This document shows positions 29,945 to 42,200 of a stretch of 64,000 bases of DNA, in pieces (position 1 is the stretch's first letter; the number at the start of each line of letters is the position of its first letter). The DNA comes from Nematostella vectensis (lineage: Eukaryota > Cnidaria > Anthozoa > Actiniaria > Edwardsiidae), in NCBI RefSeq assembly GCF_932526225.1, contig NC_064044.1:10378906-10442905 (forward strand), written 5' to 3'. Both the position numbers and the translations under genes were made by a program. Under the pieces are notes generated by a model that did no database searches, had not been told where the DNA came from, and saw only the letters and a program-made list of their open reading frames with translations.

Positions 29945-31630
29945 GCTATATGAAGGAAAATAAAAATTACCATCACTTACTGCCCATTCAACAAATTCTA
30001 ACCTCAAGAGTTTTTAGAAAATAAAAAAAGACCTGTACGAACACCCTAACACTGAGCCTGGAATAGAAAAAAGATAGTCAAGAATGCTTGCTCTTCATGT
30101 CATTCATAATCCTGCTCCAAACATAAACCCCAGTCAACCCGTCCTTTCATACGCATTAGGGCTGATCTACTACATATATATTTTTGTAAAAGCAACAGTT
30201 TAGTAGTTTTACCTGGCTCTGAGCGGTATTTGGGAGCAAGAGGTTTGAAACAAGGTTCTAAAGTTTCCACTTTTGAAGAAGAAGATGGTGGCGCTGTGTA
30301 AAAAGTACACGTAACACTAAGTTGATATTGCAAATCATCCTGATGCATTAAAAATTTTGGGGATACTAGTAGGATTTGCAGTACTTCCGATAGATAAAAC
30401 CACCAGAGTCTGCTTATTCAATGTGCCTGCCAGCATATAATGTAAATCCTACCCAATAATAAACCAGCTAATATGATATTAAATGTATATATTTGTATTG
30501 ATCAAAGCGTTATAAACTGCCAATTGCTCAACAATTTACCTTTACGGAGAAAAGTATCTATTGGGCGCTGCTCAGGATGGCTGGGGTGTGATGCTGAAGT
30601 AATTGGCAGGCTGTTGATAATGGGGAAATCCTGATTATTTTTCACGGTAGGATTTTACAGTTAGATGTTAATTTAGTTATGTACCTCAGCTCTTCCTGTT
30701 GGTTCTGGGTTGAAAATGGTGATTGCGATTCTGCCTTCCTTTCTGGGCTGATAAGAAACAAATAATACAAAACATATTTGATAGATAGAATGTTAAGCAA
30801 TAAAAAAATCTGGGTGTCGTGACTTGCTGTAAAATAGTCACCTATCTAGCCTTTTGGGTGTAAAGCTACACCTCAAAAAAGCTACACCTTTTCATATTTA
30901 GCCTTTCCATAGGTCCGCTTTCCCGGAGTAGATTGATACACTAAGTGAATATCATTTGTGCATTAAAAATACAATGGAATAGGTGCAACAAAGTACAACT
31001 AATTCTGGAAAACAGCCAAAAAATCCAAAGAAAGCTAAAGGCTAAAGTAGGGTTGAAACTTCTGCATCTCCGCCTTGTTTTGCCATCTCTAAGCTATGGA
31101 AATTTCTGTTGGCCACACCCACTTCGCTATCCCTTAGGATTAGACAATATTTTCATAACAAGCATATGTAAATATTTTTTAGCGGGATTTCCGCCTCCCT
31201 CCCTTTAACCCGGAAAAAAGTACAACTGTATATACCTTGGCTGAATGGATGAATCAGAACTTGAAGAGGGCGATCGCAGAACTCGCCTCCTTTTTTTGCT
31301 ATATCCAAAAAAAACAACATTCACATTGACCCCTCAACCGGCCTGTACCGGCTTTGGGAAGTACCCACAACCCAAAAAATTCATAAATGCAAAATAAACA
31401 CAACAAGATGAAGATACTCAGGCATCAGTCTAAGGGATAAATGGTCTTGCAGATATGCATCCAACCAAGGTGTTGGCATCTGCTCTTAAGCCAAATAATA
31501 GCACAGGTTCTTTGACAAATCTCAAATGGAACAAGGAGAGAAAAGAAGAAGTACCCCTCTCAATAAAAAGCTCAAAATACCACACAAGGGAGAGAGATAA
31601 GCAAACACAGCTCAAGACACAAATAGATAC

Positions 31631-31664
31631 CTTTATTCTGATCCTCCAGGTACATTTCCATGGC
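31631..31664 (-). CDS. Candidate 34-nt exon
   Basis: Acceptor TGTGTTTTGAG and donor AAAG|GTATCT on the minus strand bracket a short open stretch. Its length would bring the candidate exon at 32,649-32,722 (phase 2 out) into phase 0 for the exon at 30,685-30,747. The evidence is splice signals and phase only. Confidence 0.2.
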
Positions 31665-32648
31665 CTCAAAACACAATGTCTACTCCTTGAAGGCTTGTAC
31701 AACCACGAAGATGTCTTTACGTATTGCAAAGCATTCTGGGAGATCCAGGGGAAAATTCACGAGGGGAGGGCCAGTCAACAATCCTCTCCCCAAAGTCAGA
31801 TGTTTTTTTATAAGTCTTTTCACCCCGAAGCCAAACAAATCAATTCCAGGTCATACAGACCCAGAATAGCAGTGTAAACAATTTTGGAATGAATTTGGTT
31901 TCAGAAAAGACAGCACTTAGGAGAGCTGTGGTGATTCATTAGAAAATTATTTTCTCATCCAGGCAAAGCCAAACAAGAAAAAATCATCATGAATCCACCT
32001 TTGCTTGCAAATATCCATAAGCAAAGCAATCAATTATGCCCCAAAAGACTTCATGATGTCCTGAGACACTCTCCTAATATGCTCATAGCTGTATTTTTGC
32101 TGAAAAATACAAGCAACTATCAACTTGTGCTGGCTTCAGCACAACGACGAGGGATTAAAAGTGGGGACCGCAAAGCACTGTTGGAAAGCTTGGATAGCGC
32201 TGACTAGGTGCAGCTGTGTTTGACTTTGACGGGCTGTATAAAACTCAGAATAGGGGGGAGGTATCTGTTTTCAGTCTGTTTTTTTTTTAAATTCAGCTAA
32301 AAAATGGCCAGGAGTCAATGGGTTAAAAAGCATTAGGTCATTTTCAGCTAAAAATGCTCCCTGCCACACTGAGCTTTGGCTATGCTTTTATACCATAATA
32401 TTAGATATCTTTCAACATAAGATTTTACAACATTCAAACCTGAAAAAAAGTTATATTGTCTTGTTGACTATATTCCCTAAAAGTACTGTCAATAAAAATA
32501 TACTAGCATGCAAATCAACATACGCTCTTGTTTACCTAGACATTGGCGAAAGAGGACAACTCCTTTCTTGTTTTCTTTTTCTTTCCCTGTCATAAAAAAT
32601 ATAAGTAACCCAAATCAATTCACCATACCACATCAGAGCTCACCCTAC

Positions 32649-32722
32649 CATTTTTTAGCATATTCCTCATACTCTCTCTTCTTGAATTTCCTGTGTTTTC
32701 TTTCTTTCTTGTGCTTTCCCAT
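32649..32722 (-). CDS. Candidate first coding exon, Lys-rich
   Basis: On the minus strand TTATGCAACAG precedes ATGGGAAAG; the open stretch encodes MGKHKKERKHRKFKKREY then EEYAKK and ends at a weak donor GTAGGG. The pattern recalls the N terminus of BRD7/BRD9-type bromodomain proteins, but no bromodomain exon is seen downstream. It could instead be the first exon of the zinc-finger-NHL gene. Elsewhere 30,748-34,460 has no recognised gene, only AT-rich sequence and short frames. Confidence 0.25.
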
Positions 32723-34460
32723 CTGTTGCATAAGAGAAAAACAAAAGTAATATTTCACTCCACTATTACTGTTTCATAAGCAATTACTGTGAAATAATTC
32801 CAACCATAATATAAGCCCACTATTCAGTGAAATAACACTATGCCTCCCCTACACCTGAAAAAATGCCTCTGCTAAAAAAAACTTTTTGATTATCAGGGGC
32901 GTATGCACGATTTTTAACAAGTTGCAGTTATAGCATTCAGAAACTGGATAAGGGCGTGGCCCCTCATCCCCGTGAAAAGCTCATAGCGCCCACTTTTGTG
33001 TTGGAAATTGGCAGCAATGCGTCAGATTTTTTAGAATATTACTTGATTCTCTGTCATCCTCGTCGCATGGCACTGAACGACATAACAATGTGTTGGAAAT
33101 AATCTGTGAACTACCATGCTTAAGAAAATTCTATATTTTTTCCTCATTATATATATTAAACTACGTACATAAAAATGAATAAGCAAACATTTGATTTTTC
33201 CCTCGTTATGCAAATAAGATCACCAATTTTTTTGCAGTCCAGTGACTGCAGGCCGATAACCTGCGTACGCCCGTGATTATAATCTCAACCAAATATCAGT
33301 CCACCAAAAAGTATGTGAAAGCTATAGGCAATGGCCTTATTTTTCAAGTTGCATGATAACCAACAAAAAAGCAGTGATCACAGTACAAGCTCATTCCCAA
33401 TAAAAGAATTTAACACTTGTTCAAATCAGGAAAGTGCACTTCCCTGTTCAAATCAAATCCTTTTTTCATCTTATTTTCTTCTGTTGCCTTTTTTGTCAAC
33501 ATGTTTATCTTATTTTTTCAAACATGATTTTAGATTATCTTGTGATTTTGCCTGCTATGGCTTTGTTTCTTATACGAGTATCAAAACATACACTGTGACA
33601 GCTAAATGTCAAATCATTTGACTGAGATGAAACCTTATTGATGTTAGCCTTGATTGGCCCACTTTATACCGGGCGGTGGAATGTGTTTTTTTCTGTGATG
33701 AAAGCTTTCTACAACTCGACACAACTAGAACATGAAGCGATTTCCCGTGAGTTAGCTCTTTGGCGGGCAATTAAAATTTTTTAAGAAAAACCCGAAAAGT
33801 TTACCGTATGACTTTCCGGGTTTCTGAGTTTATCAGCGTTTTAAGAAACGACCACCTGGAAGCACAAGTAGTGCTTTTCCCTTCCCAATTAAAAGAAAAC
33901 AAATTGAACTAGCTAACTATCTCATAAAGATCACTGATTCCACATGAAAACGCTGTGTAGCCATTTTGGGAAACAAGGCAATATTTTTGGGGTCGTAGCT
34001 TTTGGGGTCACAGGTTTTAGGTCTTCGTTTTGTAGACACCCAACTTACACTTGTTTTGAATAAAAACTCTTTTGACCGATTACTTCGTCGAGATCAGAAC
34101 TTCCTGTTCTCACAGATATGGCGAGGCGATTTCTTATGGGTGTTTTTTTTACAATACAATAAATATTTAAATAATTGAATGTCATTATCAATAAGAATTC
34201 GAAAGAATAAATCTGCCCTTACCCTCCTTTGTTGTTGGTTCTTGCTTGTGTGAAGCTAGAAAGCGAGAACTTGGAGGTGATTGATCGCATGTTCAAACCT
34301 ACCCGCGTCTCATTGGCTAATAAAATAATAACCATGGAATGGCTTCTTCGTCAACCGCCAAAAGGTTGAAATGAAAATCACGTACATATAAACAGATAAA
34401 TCAAAATGAATTTTGGAAAAAGAAGCCAAATATTAAAATAATTTTTATACTTATTCTTGT

Positions 34461-34609
34461 ATTCCGGATTCCAGCTTAAGTCTTGGATTCCGGATCCTAG
34501 TGTGTGGATTCCGGATTCCAGTAGCATGGATTCCGGATTCCAAGTCTCATTTTTTCATGGATTCCGGATTCCAAGTCTCATGTTTTCATGGATTCCGGAT
34601 TCCGGATTA
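34461..34609. repeat. GGATTCCGGATTCC short tandem repeat, locus 2
   Basis: About six copies of GGATTCCGGATTCC separated by spacers such as AAGTCTCAT and TTTTCATG. It is the same core motif as at 24,332-24,420, 10 kb away. The flanks 34,610-35,661 show nothing recognisable. Confidence 0.8.
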
Positions 34610-35661
34610 CCTGTCATAGGGCGAATTACTATTCTCATCAAGATGTCACGAAGCAAATTCAAAACAGAAAGGTAATGTTATTACATTATTATTTCACAAG
34701 AGAATACCTCATCAGCAAGAAGAAAACACAAGTTTGTTCCGCACGATAATTTGAATTCAATGTAAGAGACCGTATAAATTAATTAATCAGCAGTTTCCGT
34801 TATATTTTCTTATATTTGTCAAGTTTTTCGCTTTAATATTTATGTGAAAGCTGTCACCAAAACAAAACGTTTTATGACCGTAGCATCACATTGTGAACAC
34901 AACTTTTGATTTTGCCGCTTGTCATTGATTTATCACCCACTTCCACCGTGATTTTGATTAGCTAAAAAATAGAATCTTCGAACGCTGATTGGTTGCAAGC
35001 AGTTTATTGGCTTTCTATGTGTGTGAATGTCTGTGTGAATCGTGAAACACTTCTCAAAAGTCTTCCTTTTTCAAATAAAGCCTTATATTGCTAAGGTAAG
35101 GAGGAGTTTAGCGGCTAAAAATGCCCAGTTGCATTGGAGAAATGATGTACTGTTTGGCATAATCCATTGATAAATCTATCCGGCTGTTTACTATCTATTT
35201 GGTACCTTTTTTCCTCAGGTGAATAAGGGCAAGGAATTAAGCCAGATTCATCATGTAGGCTGGCTGAAAGCAAATGTAAATTAATGTTTTTTTCATATTC
35301 TTTTATTGTTTAGTATAATTATATTCAATCAACCCGCATTCCTTTCCTATTCTCTTTTGGTGTTGATAATTCCTCTAAAATCTGAATGAATAAAAAAATT
35401 ATTAACAAAATTATTGACAGACAGACAGATTAGTTTATTGGTACCATTTAAAGACTTTTACATTAGTGTGAATCCAATATATTTAACATGATAAGCCATT
35501 CAAATTCTCAAAAATACATATATACAGACAAAAGAACATAGAGAAGATACAACCTTATTTTGTCGTATTTTCCCATAGTAAGAAGCAGCCGTATACCAAT
35601 TTTGCAGCCATCCCTGCTATATTAGCTTTAGGATTTATTATTAGATTAAAAATTCATATTG

Positions 35662-35906
35662 TGTAGTTCCAGATAATATCCATACCCCCCTATTGAGGGG
35701 GTCGGAGGTATGACCCCCTACCCCTCTGGAATTTCCAACCCCCTGGAAAAAAACTAAATACAGTAACTGTTAAGGAAAAGGGCATTTCATCCTCCACCCC
35801 CCCCCCCCCCTCTGGAAATTCCTGGGCGTTTGAGCCCCCCCCCCCCCCCCCCCTCATAATTTCCAATCCCCCCAATGGGGGGGTTTGGATATTTTCTGGA
35901 ACTACA
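35662..35906. mobile_element. Foldback element with G/C runs
   Basis: TGTAGTTCCAGATAATATCC at the left end is matched, with two or three changes, by the reverse complement of the right end (TGTAGTTCCAGAAAATATCC). Inside are repeated blocks of C runs with TCTGGAAATTCC and CCTCATAATTTCC, largely palindromic. At 245 bp and non-coding, it looks like a foldback MITE. Confidence 0.7.
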
Positions 35907-37205
35907 CATTCTGATTTCTAATGCTTGAAGACCAGAGGTCCTAAAAGTTACTTACTGTTATTGCAAATGAACCAGTAAACTGATTGTATTATTCTCATGT
36001 GCATTGATTTGCATAGGTAACAACACATTGCTGGCATGAACTGTCATCAGCAAATGTAGATAGTCTTAATGTGTGTGTATGTCCTGACTTACTGCCTATT
36101 GTACCTATTTTTCTGGCATCTGTCCTTGTTTTCCCTTAACTTTTTTTAGATGCCAGTACCCTTTTAAATATTTATTCTGTATCTTTAAAAAAAAGAATGT
36201 ATGTAAGCTTAGGGGTAAATAAAAGGATGTTTTTTTTTTCTTGTAAATTGTTCTATGGATTTGTTCAATGGCTTGGCCCTATTCATGGCTGATTAGCTTT
36301 TACTTATTCATGAGCATGGTTCAAGAGAGCTACTCATATGTAGTAATGACAGAGGGGAAAGGGTAAAAATGTATAAAAAGGATTAGGAATTGAGGATCAG
36401 GTATAGTTTGAAAGTTTTCAACCTTGGTGTTATGGGGTATGTAATTTTGGGCTCTCTAGTTTGATTATAGATTTGGGCCCTTTAGTTTGATTATAGATTT
36501 GTAACTAGTGCAAAAAGGAATATGAAGTTGTCTATAATATCCCACTCTTTGTAAATCTATAGTCATACTACTTTATCTATTACCTGCTAGCAACCAGCCA
36601 ACCAGCTATACTACTTCGTCTATTACCAGCCAGCAACCAGACAACCAACCATACTTCTTCGTCTATTACCAAGTACAACCAGCCACCCATAGCACACCCC
36701 GGCCCATACCACTATAGCCTAACATTCCCCCTTGCTTAAATACCTTAAGTTATGCACTATCTGCTATAGTATTGACTGTGTAAACTCAGTCATGATTTTT
36801 TATTTCAGGATCCATGATCCCCTCCATCCAAGGTCTTCTTAATCCATTATCCCTCCATCCATTATGCCCTCCATCCAAGGTCTTCTTTACCCATGATCCC
36901 TTCCATCCCATGATTCTGTGCTGGTAATGATTTTGATTATTCAAGCCAACCTCTTGGGACCATACCAAAAGTTCCTGAAATGACCAGGATCACCACCTTA
37001 AAAAGTCCAACATTGCAAAGAGCATTGTGTTGCTCTTTTATTCACCTTTGTAATTTGGGGTGTAGCAAATCAAATTGAGGGCTCGATTTGCGCCGCTTAA
37101 ACATTCCATCTTTTGACTTCCCTGTGGTTGTGTGGGGTGTCACCCGATAACGGAAGCAAAAAGTTTCCATTGTATGTCTAATCACATTCAATTAACAACT
37201 TCCGA
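35907..37205. other. Intergenic, no gene seen
   Basis: AT-rich sequence with a (GT)/poly-T tract near 36,230 and two short local duplications: TACTTCGTCTATTACCAGCC-like units at 36,590-36,690, and CCCTCCATCCAAGGTCTTCTT twice at about 36,820-36,890. No recognised coding or RNA gene. Confidence 0.6.
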
Positions 37206-38437
37206 TCAACTGCTTGCCTTAGTTAGACCATCGGAAGCAGGATGATAAGAAGCAGTGGTTTTGTGTATATCATTTTGTCTCATAAAGATAAAAAACTCGA
37301 TAGTACTGCCCGTGGTGATACTTGCCATTATGTGAGATTCAATCCCTTTGGTAGTATCTTTCACATGAAAGGCCCACAGTAATCTATGTGGACTCTCACC
37401 CAGGGCTTGTGCGGCCACTCCCAGGGGTGGTAGGTGGCTGATGCAGGGGCTTTCTGCTTGATCTGGCTTTTCACCATGAACTCTCTTTGTCGATAGAGGG
37501 CAACCAGACATCGCTGGCGCCTTCATGCGACGTTTTACAGGATGTGTGTTTCATGAGACTCTTCCAGTACGCGTTGCCGAACCTGGTAGGGGCGGGGAAG
37601 ATGGGGGTAACACTTTTAGCTCCTCGTAGTATGCAGCCATCTTGAACAATTTAGCTCTTCTTACCTTGATTTGTACACTATTCAGTGTTTTTAAGCTTAT
37701 TGATCACCCGCGCACTTAAGTATGCGGCCATCTTGAACACTTCGTTCTTCTTACCTTGGTTTGTACACTTCAGGACTTCAGTGTCTTTAAGCTTGTTGAC
37801 CACCCGCGCTCGCAACAAATACTCATTACCATTTGTAAGGACCGGGTCTTCATGTGTCCAGTACGAACCTCAGCTGTGGTAACAGGCGAAGCATCGACTT
37901 CGTCCAGCAGAAACACGATTTCTTCTGCAGACACCTTGGTAAGCACGGGTAGAAGAGCCGGCTTAATGTGCCAGAATTACCATGGCTACTACCTGACTTG
38001 TATACGATGTCATATCCATAACCTAATAAGGTCACTGGCCAACTAAGTACACTTGGTAATGCAGTGTTCGGCACTTTTTTATTTCGCTAAAAAAGTGGTT
38101 TATGGTCAGTATTGTGAGTGAGGTGACGTCTATTCAGGTACTTATGGACCTTCTTTAAGACGAACATCACACTTGAGTCGGGTCGGTACGCAGCTCTTAC
38201 AAGCTGCAATTTGACTGGGCAAATGAACAATATCCGCACCTCGACACAAAGAACGAGAAGAATAGAGACAAAAGAACTCCTTCGTAGAACAAAGATAATA
38301 GGAGACAAAACAGCTGCGTACTTACTCCTTGAGCCTTCTTTATCTAGCTGTAAATACTTCATTACAGCTGTGTTTAGGGTCCTGGAAACAAAAGCAATGA
38401 CCCGGTCACTCCCATCATCCATGCGATATGATAGCAC
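37206..38437 (-). mobile_element. Decayed Ty3/gypsy retrotransposon (RNase H - integrase part)
   Basis: Minus-strand fragments in several frames keep gypsy order: RNase H with DGSDRVIAFVSRTLN...KYLQLDKEG (38,350-38,437), the TDHKPL motif (about 38,090), and the tether AYDY-like segment WPVTLLGYGYDIVYKSGSSH with a TLSRL end (about 37,950-38,050). Integrase-core pieces RVHIDYCGPF-like and the terminal SYHPASDGLTK (37,210-37,530) follow. Frameshifts, an insertion inside RNase H and a local 110-bp tandem duplication (37,625-37,810) show it is dead. Confidence 0.75.
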
Positions 38438-38637
38438 AGCCTCAGCTTCTTAGTTGTCAAAACAACACGGGACACGCGCGTCTAATTTTTCGCGCGTTTT
38501 CGCTCTTCCAACTCGCGGCCGACACAGAGAATATATTGTTGGCCGTGTTTTGCATCATTTTTAAAATCAAGAAAGAAAATCGATACACTTTTTAATAATA
38601 TAAAGAGGTTCAAACGATTGACGGAAGAGGACAAACG

Positions 38638-38656
38638 ATGGGTTTGAAAAAAGAAG
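38638..38656 (+). CDS. Candidate short first coding exon
   Basis: ATG GGT TTG AAA AAA GAA G followed by the good donor GTAAGTAGG, after a GC-richer stretch with CGCG words (38,470-38,530) that could be a promoter. No downstream partner exon is identified, so this is a weak call. The rest of 38,440-39,275 is AT-rich and unrecognised. Confidence 0.2.
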
Positions 38657-39275
38657 GTAAGTAGGACTTTAATTTCATTAGCTTTTCGTCGGAGCTGGTC
38701 TGAAAACTACTCCTTGTGTTGATATTTTCTAGACCTCAAGTAAGCTAATTTTTATGAACTTCAAACATTTAAAGCCATGAGGGGATGCTTCACCGACCTA
38801 CCTCAGTTGTAATTCAGCTAGGTAATCATCCTTTATCCCATAAAAAAGGATAGAAAAAGCATGTGTTAATATTTTCCGATTGATTGTCTGTTTTCTCAAT
38901 CAAAAAGAATTTTGTTTTGCTTTAAAATGTGAAGATTTCACGTTGTAAGCTTATTTAAGTTCTATTTAGTCTTTAAGCTTAAGCTACTTTTTAGCGAAAC
39001 GATCTTTGTTCTGTTTTAAAACTTTCTTGATTTGAACTTGCCAAGAAAGACCAGATCCTACAGGCCAGTTTAACTGTCCAAACCCCCACCCCTTGCCACA
39101 CCTCCCATGATATTTGCAAATATCATGCTGTACTGTGCTGTATCTAGCTGTACTCTCATTATTAATCCCACATATTAAATGAGTATATAGTATGTACCTT
39201 TTTTCCTCTCATGCAATTTATTCACAAATGGTATAAATGTTGAAGAAAATAAAAAAGAACACATTTTCTGTAAGA

Positions 39276-42200
39276 ATCAAACAAGCAAACACAAATGTGT
39301 GATAATTCAAGCATTTCAGATTATCCTAGCACAGCTAAACAAGTGCTTTTTTAAGTATCCATACAGAAACCTCAGTTTTATAGCAGAAGAGTTTGAGGCA
39401 TTTTACTAATTATATTATTTATTGCCAAGCGATCAGAATATGCTCAATTGCTTACGGATGTGACAAAAATTCCATTTGTAAGTAATCTATAATCCATCCC
39501 TTTCGCGAAAAAAGAAAAAAAAAGTTAGTGATTGAGTAAAACTTCAGGTCAATTCTCGATTGACTTAAAAAGACATCAACTACCAAAAAAAAAGCGAAAA
39601 CGAAAACATAACAACATTAATGTATTCGTAGCAGTAAATGTGCCTTGACAGTATGGTAAATCATATTTGGCCAATATCATTTTGATCAATAAAAGCTTTA
39701 TTTTTAAATCTGGAATTGCGTTGTTGACGAGCTCCTAAGAAAGATTGGCACGATTATTGCTTCATCGGAAAAGCGAAATAGCGGGTAGTTAACAAATTCT
39801 GCAATTCCAATAAACAAATCTAGCCGTTTAGTTCCAACTGAAGGTGAAGTAGGAGGTACCTAAACGATTTCATCTGTGGATGAGTTACTTGAGTTGCACA
39901 ATCCATCTGAATTATTGTGCGAACCTTGATTTTGTTGGTAAGTGCGTTTCCAACCTCACGAGGCGATGTCCAAATCCAACTGAGCAATGGTTGAAATACA
40001 TTGTATCCCATTCCCAGATGGTGACGATCACTTCTCCTCCCGATATGGGGAACTCATTTTATGCTATATTGGTCGAAATAAGGGATGTTGAAAAACAGTG
40101 CACACTTCGGAATAAAAAATAATTCACAGTGCTTAATTTAAAATAAGGTACAGTTGTACACTACACGAAACAATCCGATAAATCAAATGTAAAAAAGTTG
40201 TAGCAGAGTGCAAAATTTGGCGTTACTCGGCAAGGTGGTATTAATTGCCTCTATTAGGAAAACGTTATTGGTCTTCGGTATTAATAAAATGAAATTCTTG
40301 TCTATTTGCTCATTCGCAGTGAACGTTAGATTCAACAGTCAGTGGCGAAAATTGAGCGGGAAAGATCGTTGGTACATTAGGTAAGTAACTGTTTTACAGA
40401 AATGGGTTGCACCGCGATTTCGGATCGATAGGCTACCTCTATTCCCGAAACATGTTTTTAAAGTAAGTTTGCTAATTTTTCATCAGATTCTATTGCTTTA
40501 CAAGGGAATCTCAATTCTCGAAGTTATTTCCGCGTATGTACAAAATTAGCGTAAATTTACTAAGAAGTTATGAACACACCCCCGAATAACAACTGTCGGG
40601 CTGCTAGATAAACACGAGTTGCTTTTCAGTAAATTTAGTTTTGAAAATAGTGAATAGGTGGCCTTTGCAGGCAAAAAAGCTTTTTGAACAAACAAGCAAA
40701 CACAAATGTGTGATAATTCAAGCATTTCAGATTCTCCTAGCACAACTAAACAAGTGCTTTTTTAAGTATCCATACAGAAACCTCAGTTCTATTGCAGAAG
40801 AGTTTGAGGCATTTTACTAATTATATTTATTGCAATGTGATCAGGATATGGTCAATTGCTCACGGATGTGACAAAAAATTCCATTTGTAAGTCATCTATA
40901 ATCCATCCCTTTCGCGAAAAAGGAAAACATAAAAGTTAGTGATTGAGTAAAATTTCAGGTCAATTCTCGATTGACTTAAAAAGACATCAACTTCTACAAA
41001 AAAGCGAAAAAACGAAAAGATAACAACATTAATGTATTCGTAGCAGTAAATGTGCCTTGCCAGTCTGGTAAATCCTATTTGGACAATAACATTTTGATCA
41101 ATAAAAGCTTTATTTTTAAATCTGGAATTGCGTGGTTAACGAGCCCCTAAGAAAGATGGGCGCGATTTAAATGCTACATCGGAAAAGCGAAATAGCTGGT
41201 AGTTAACAAATTCTGCAATTCCAATAAACAAAGCTAGCCGTTTAGTTCCAACCGAAGGTGAAGTAGGGGGTACCTAAACGATTTCATACGTGGATGAGTT
41301 ACTTGAGTTGCACAATCCATCCGAATTAAGTGCGAACCTTGATTTTGTTTGTAATTGCGTTTCCAACCTCATCAGGCGATGATCCAACTGAGCAATGATA
41401 ATAATCCATTGTATCCCATTTCCAGATGGTGCGAATCCCCTCCGATATGAGCAACTCATCAATTTATGCCATATTGGTCAAAATAAGGAATTTTGAAAAC
41501 GGTGTACACTTTGAAATACAAATTATTCACAGTGCTTAGTTTAAAATAAGGCATAGTTGTCTACACGAAACAATCCGATAAATCAAATGTGTGTAGGTGT
41601 AGCAGTGCAAAATGTGGTGTGTTTGCGTTTACTCGTCAATGTGGTATTAATTGCTTCTATTAGTAAAACGTTACTGGTCTTCGGTATTCATGAAGTGAAA
41701 TCTTCGTCTATTTGCTCATTCGCAGTGAACGTTAGATTTAGCAGTCTGAGGCGAAAAGGAGCAGAAAAGATCGTTGAAACATAAGGTAAGTAATAATTAT
41801 ACAGAAATGTAACTGCAAACCGATTTCGAATCGATAGGCTACCACTATTCGCGAAACATGTTTTTGAAGTTAGTTTGCAAATTTTTCATCAGATTTTTTA
41901 TCAGGGAATCTCAATTCTCGAAGTTATTTTCGAGTAAGTACAAAATTAGCGTAAATTTACTAAGACGTAATGAACACACCCCCAATAACAACTTTTGGGC
42001 TGCTAGATAAACACGAGTTGCTTTTGAGTAAATTTAGTTTTGAAAAAAGTGAATATGTGGCCTTGTCAGGTAGAAAAGCTTTTTGAACAAACAAGCAAAC
42101 ACAAATGTGTGATAATTCAAGCAGTTCAGATTCTCCTAGCACAACTAAACAAGTGCTTTTTGAAGTATCCACACAGAAACCTCAGTTTTATTGCAGAAGA

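Larger units (their letters stand above)
25359..30747 (-). pseudogene. Spliced zinc-finger (BED-like) - NHL repeat gene, broken
   Basis: Exons on the minus strand with matching phases: 30,685-30,747, 30,540-30,630, 30,213-30,293, then a large exon from 29,944. The large exon is read in one frame to 28,909 (TGA), continues in that frame (28,908-27,328), and then changes frame at about 27,347, 26,560, 26,300, 26,060 and 25,755. It still has coding character down to 25,359. Domains in order: a conserved N-terminal region; a CxxC...HxxxH zinc finger (CTACKCVIKLGKPFNIHNFRRH); an acidic linker; a second Cys-rich RING/B-box-like patch (CHCGICFENKSVCAQCLLLGH); then NHL-type beta-propeller repeats with HPVGVCFSPCHSKLFVSD. 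The C-terminal region with FFKAMRADHDMPTMVEYAYRRAR is unrecognised. I cannot tell a host gene from a domesticated transposon gene. Five frameshifts plus a stop point to a pseudogene rather than sequencing noise. Confidence 0.65.
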
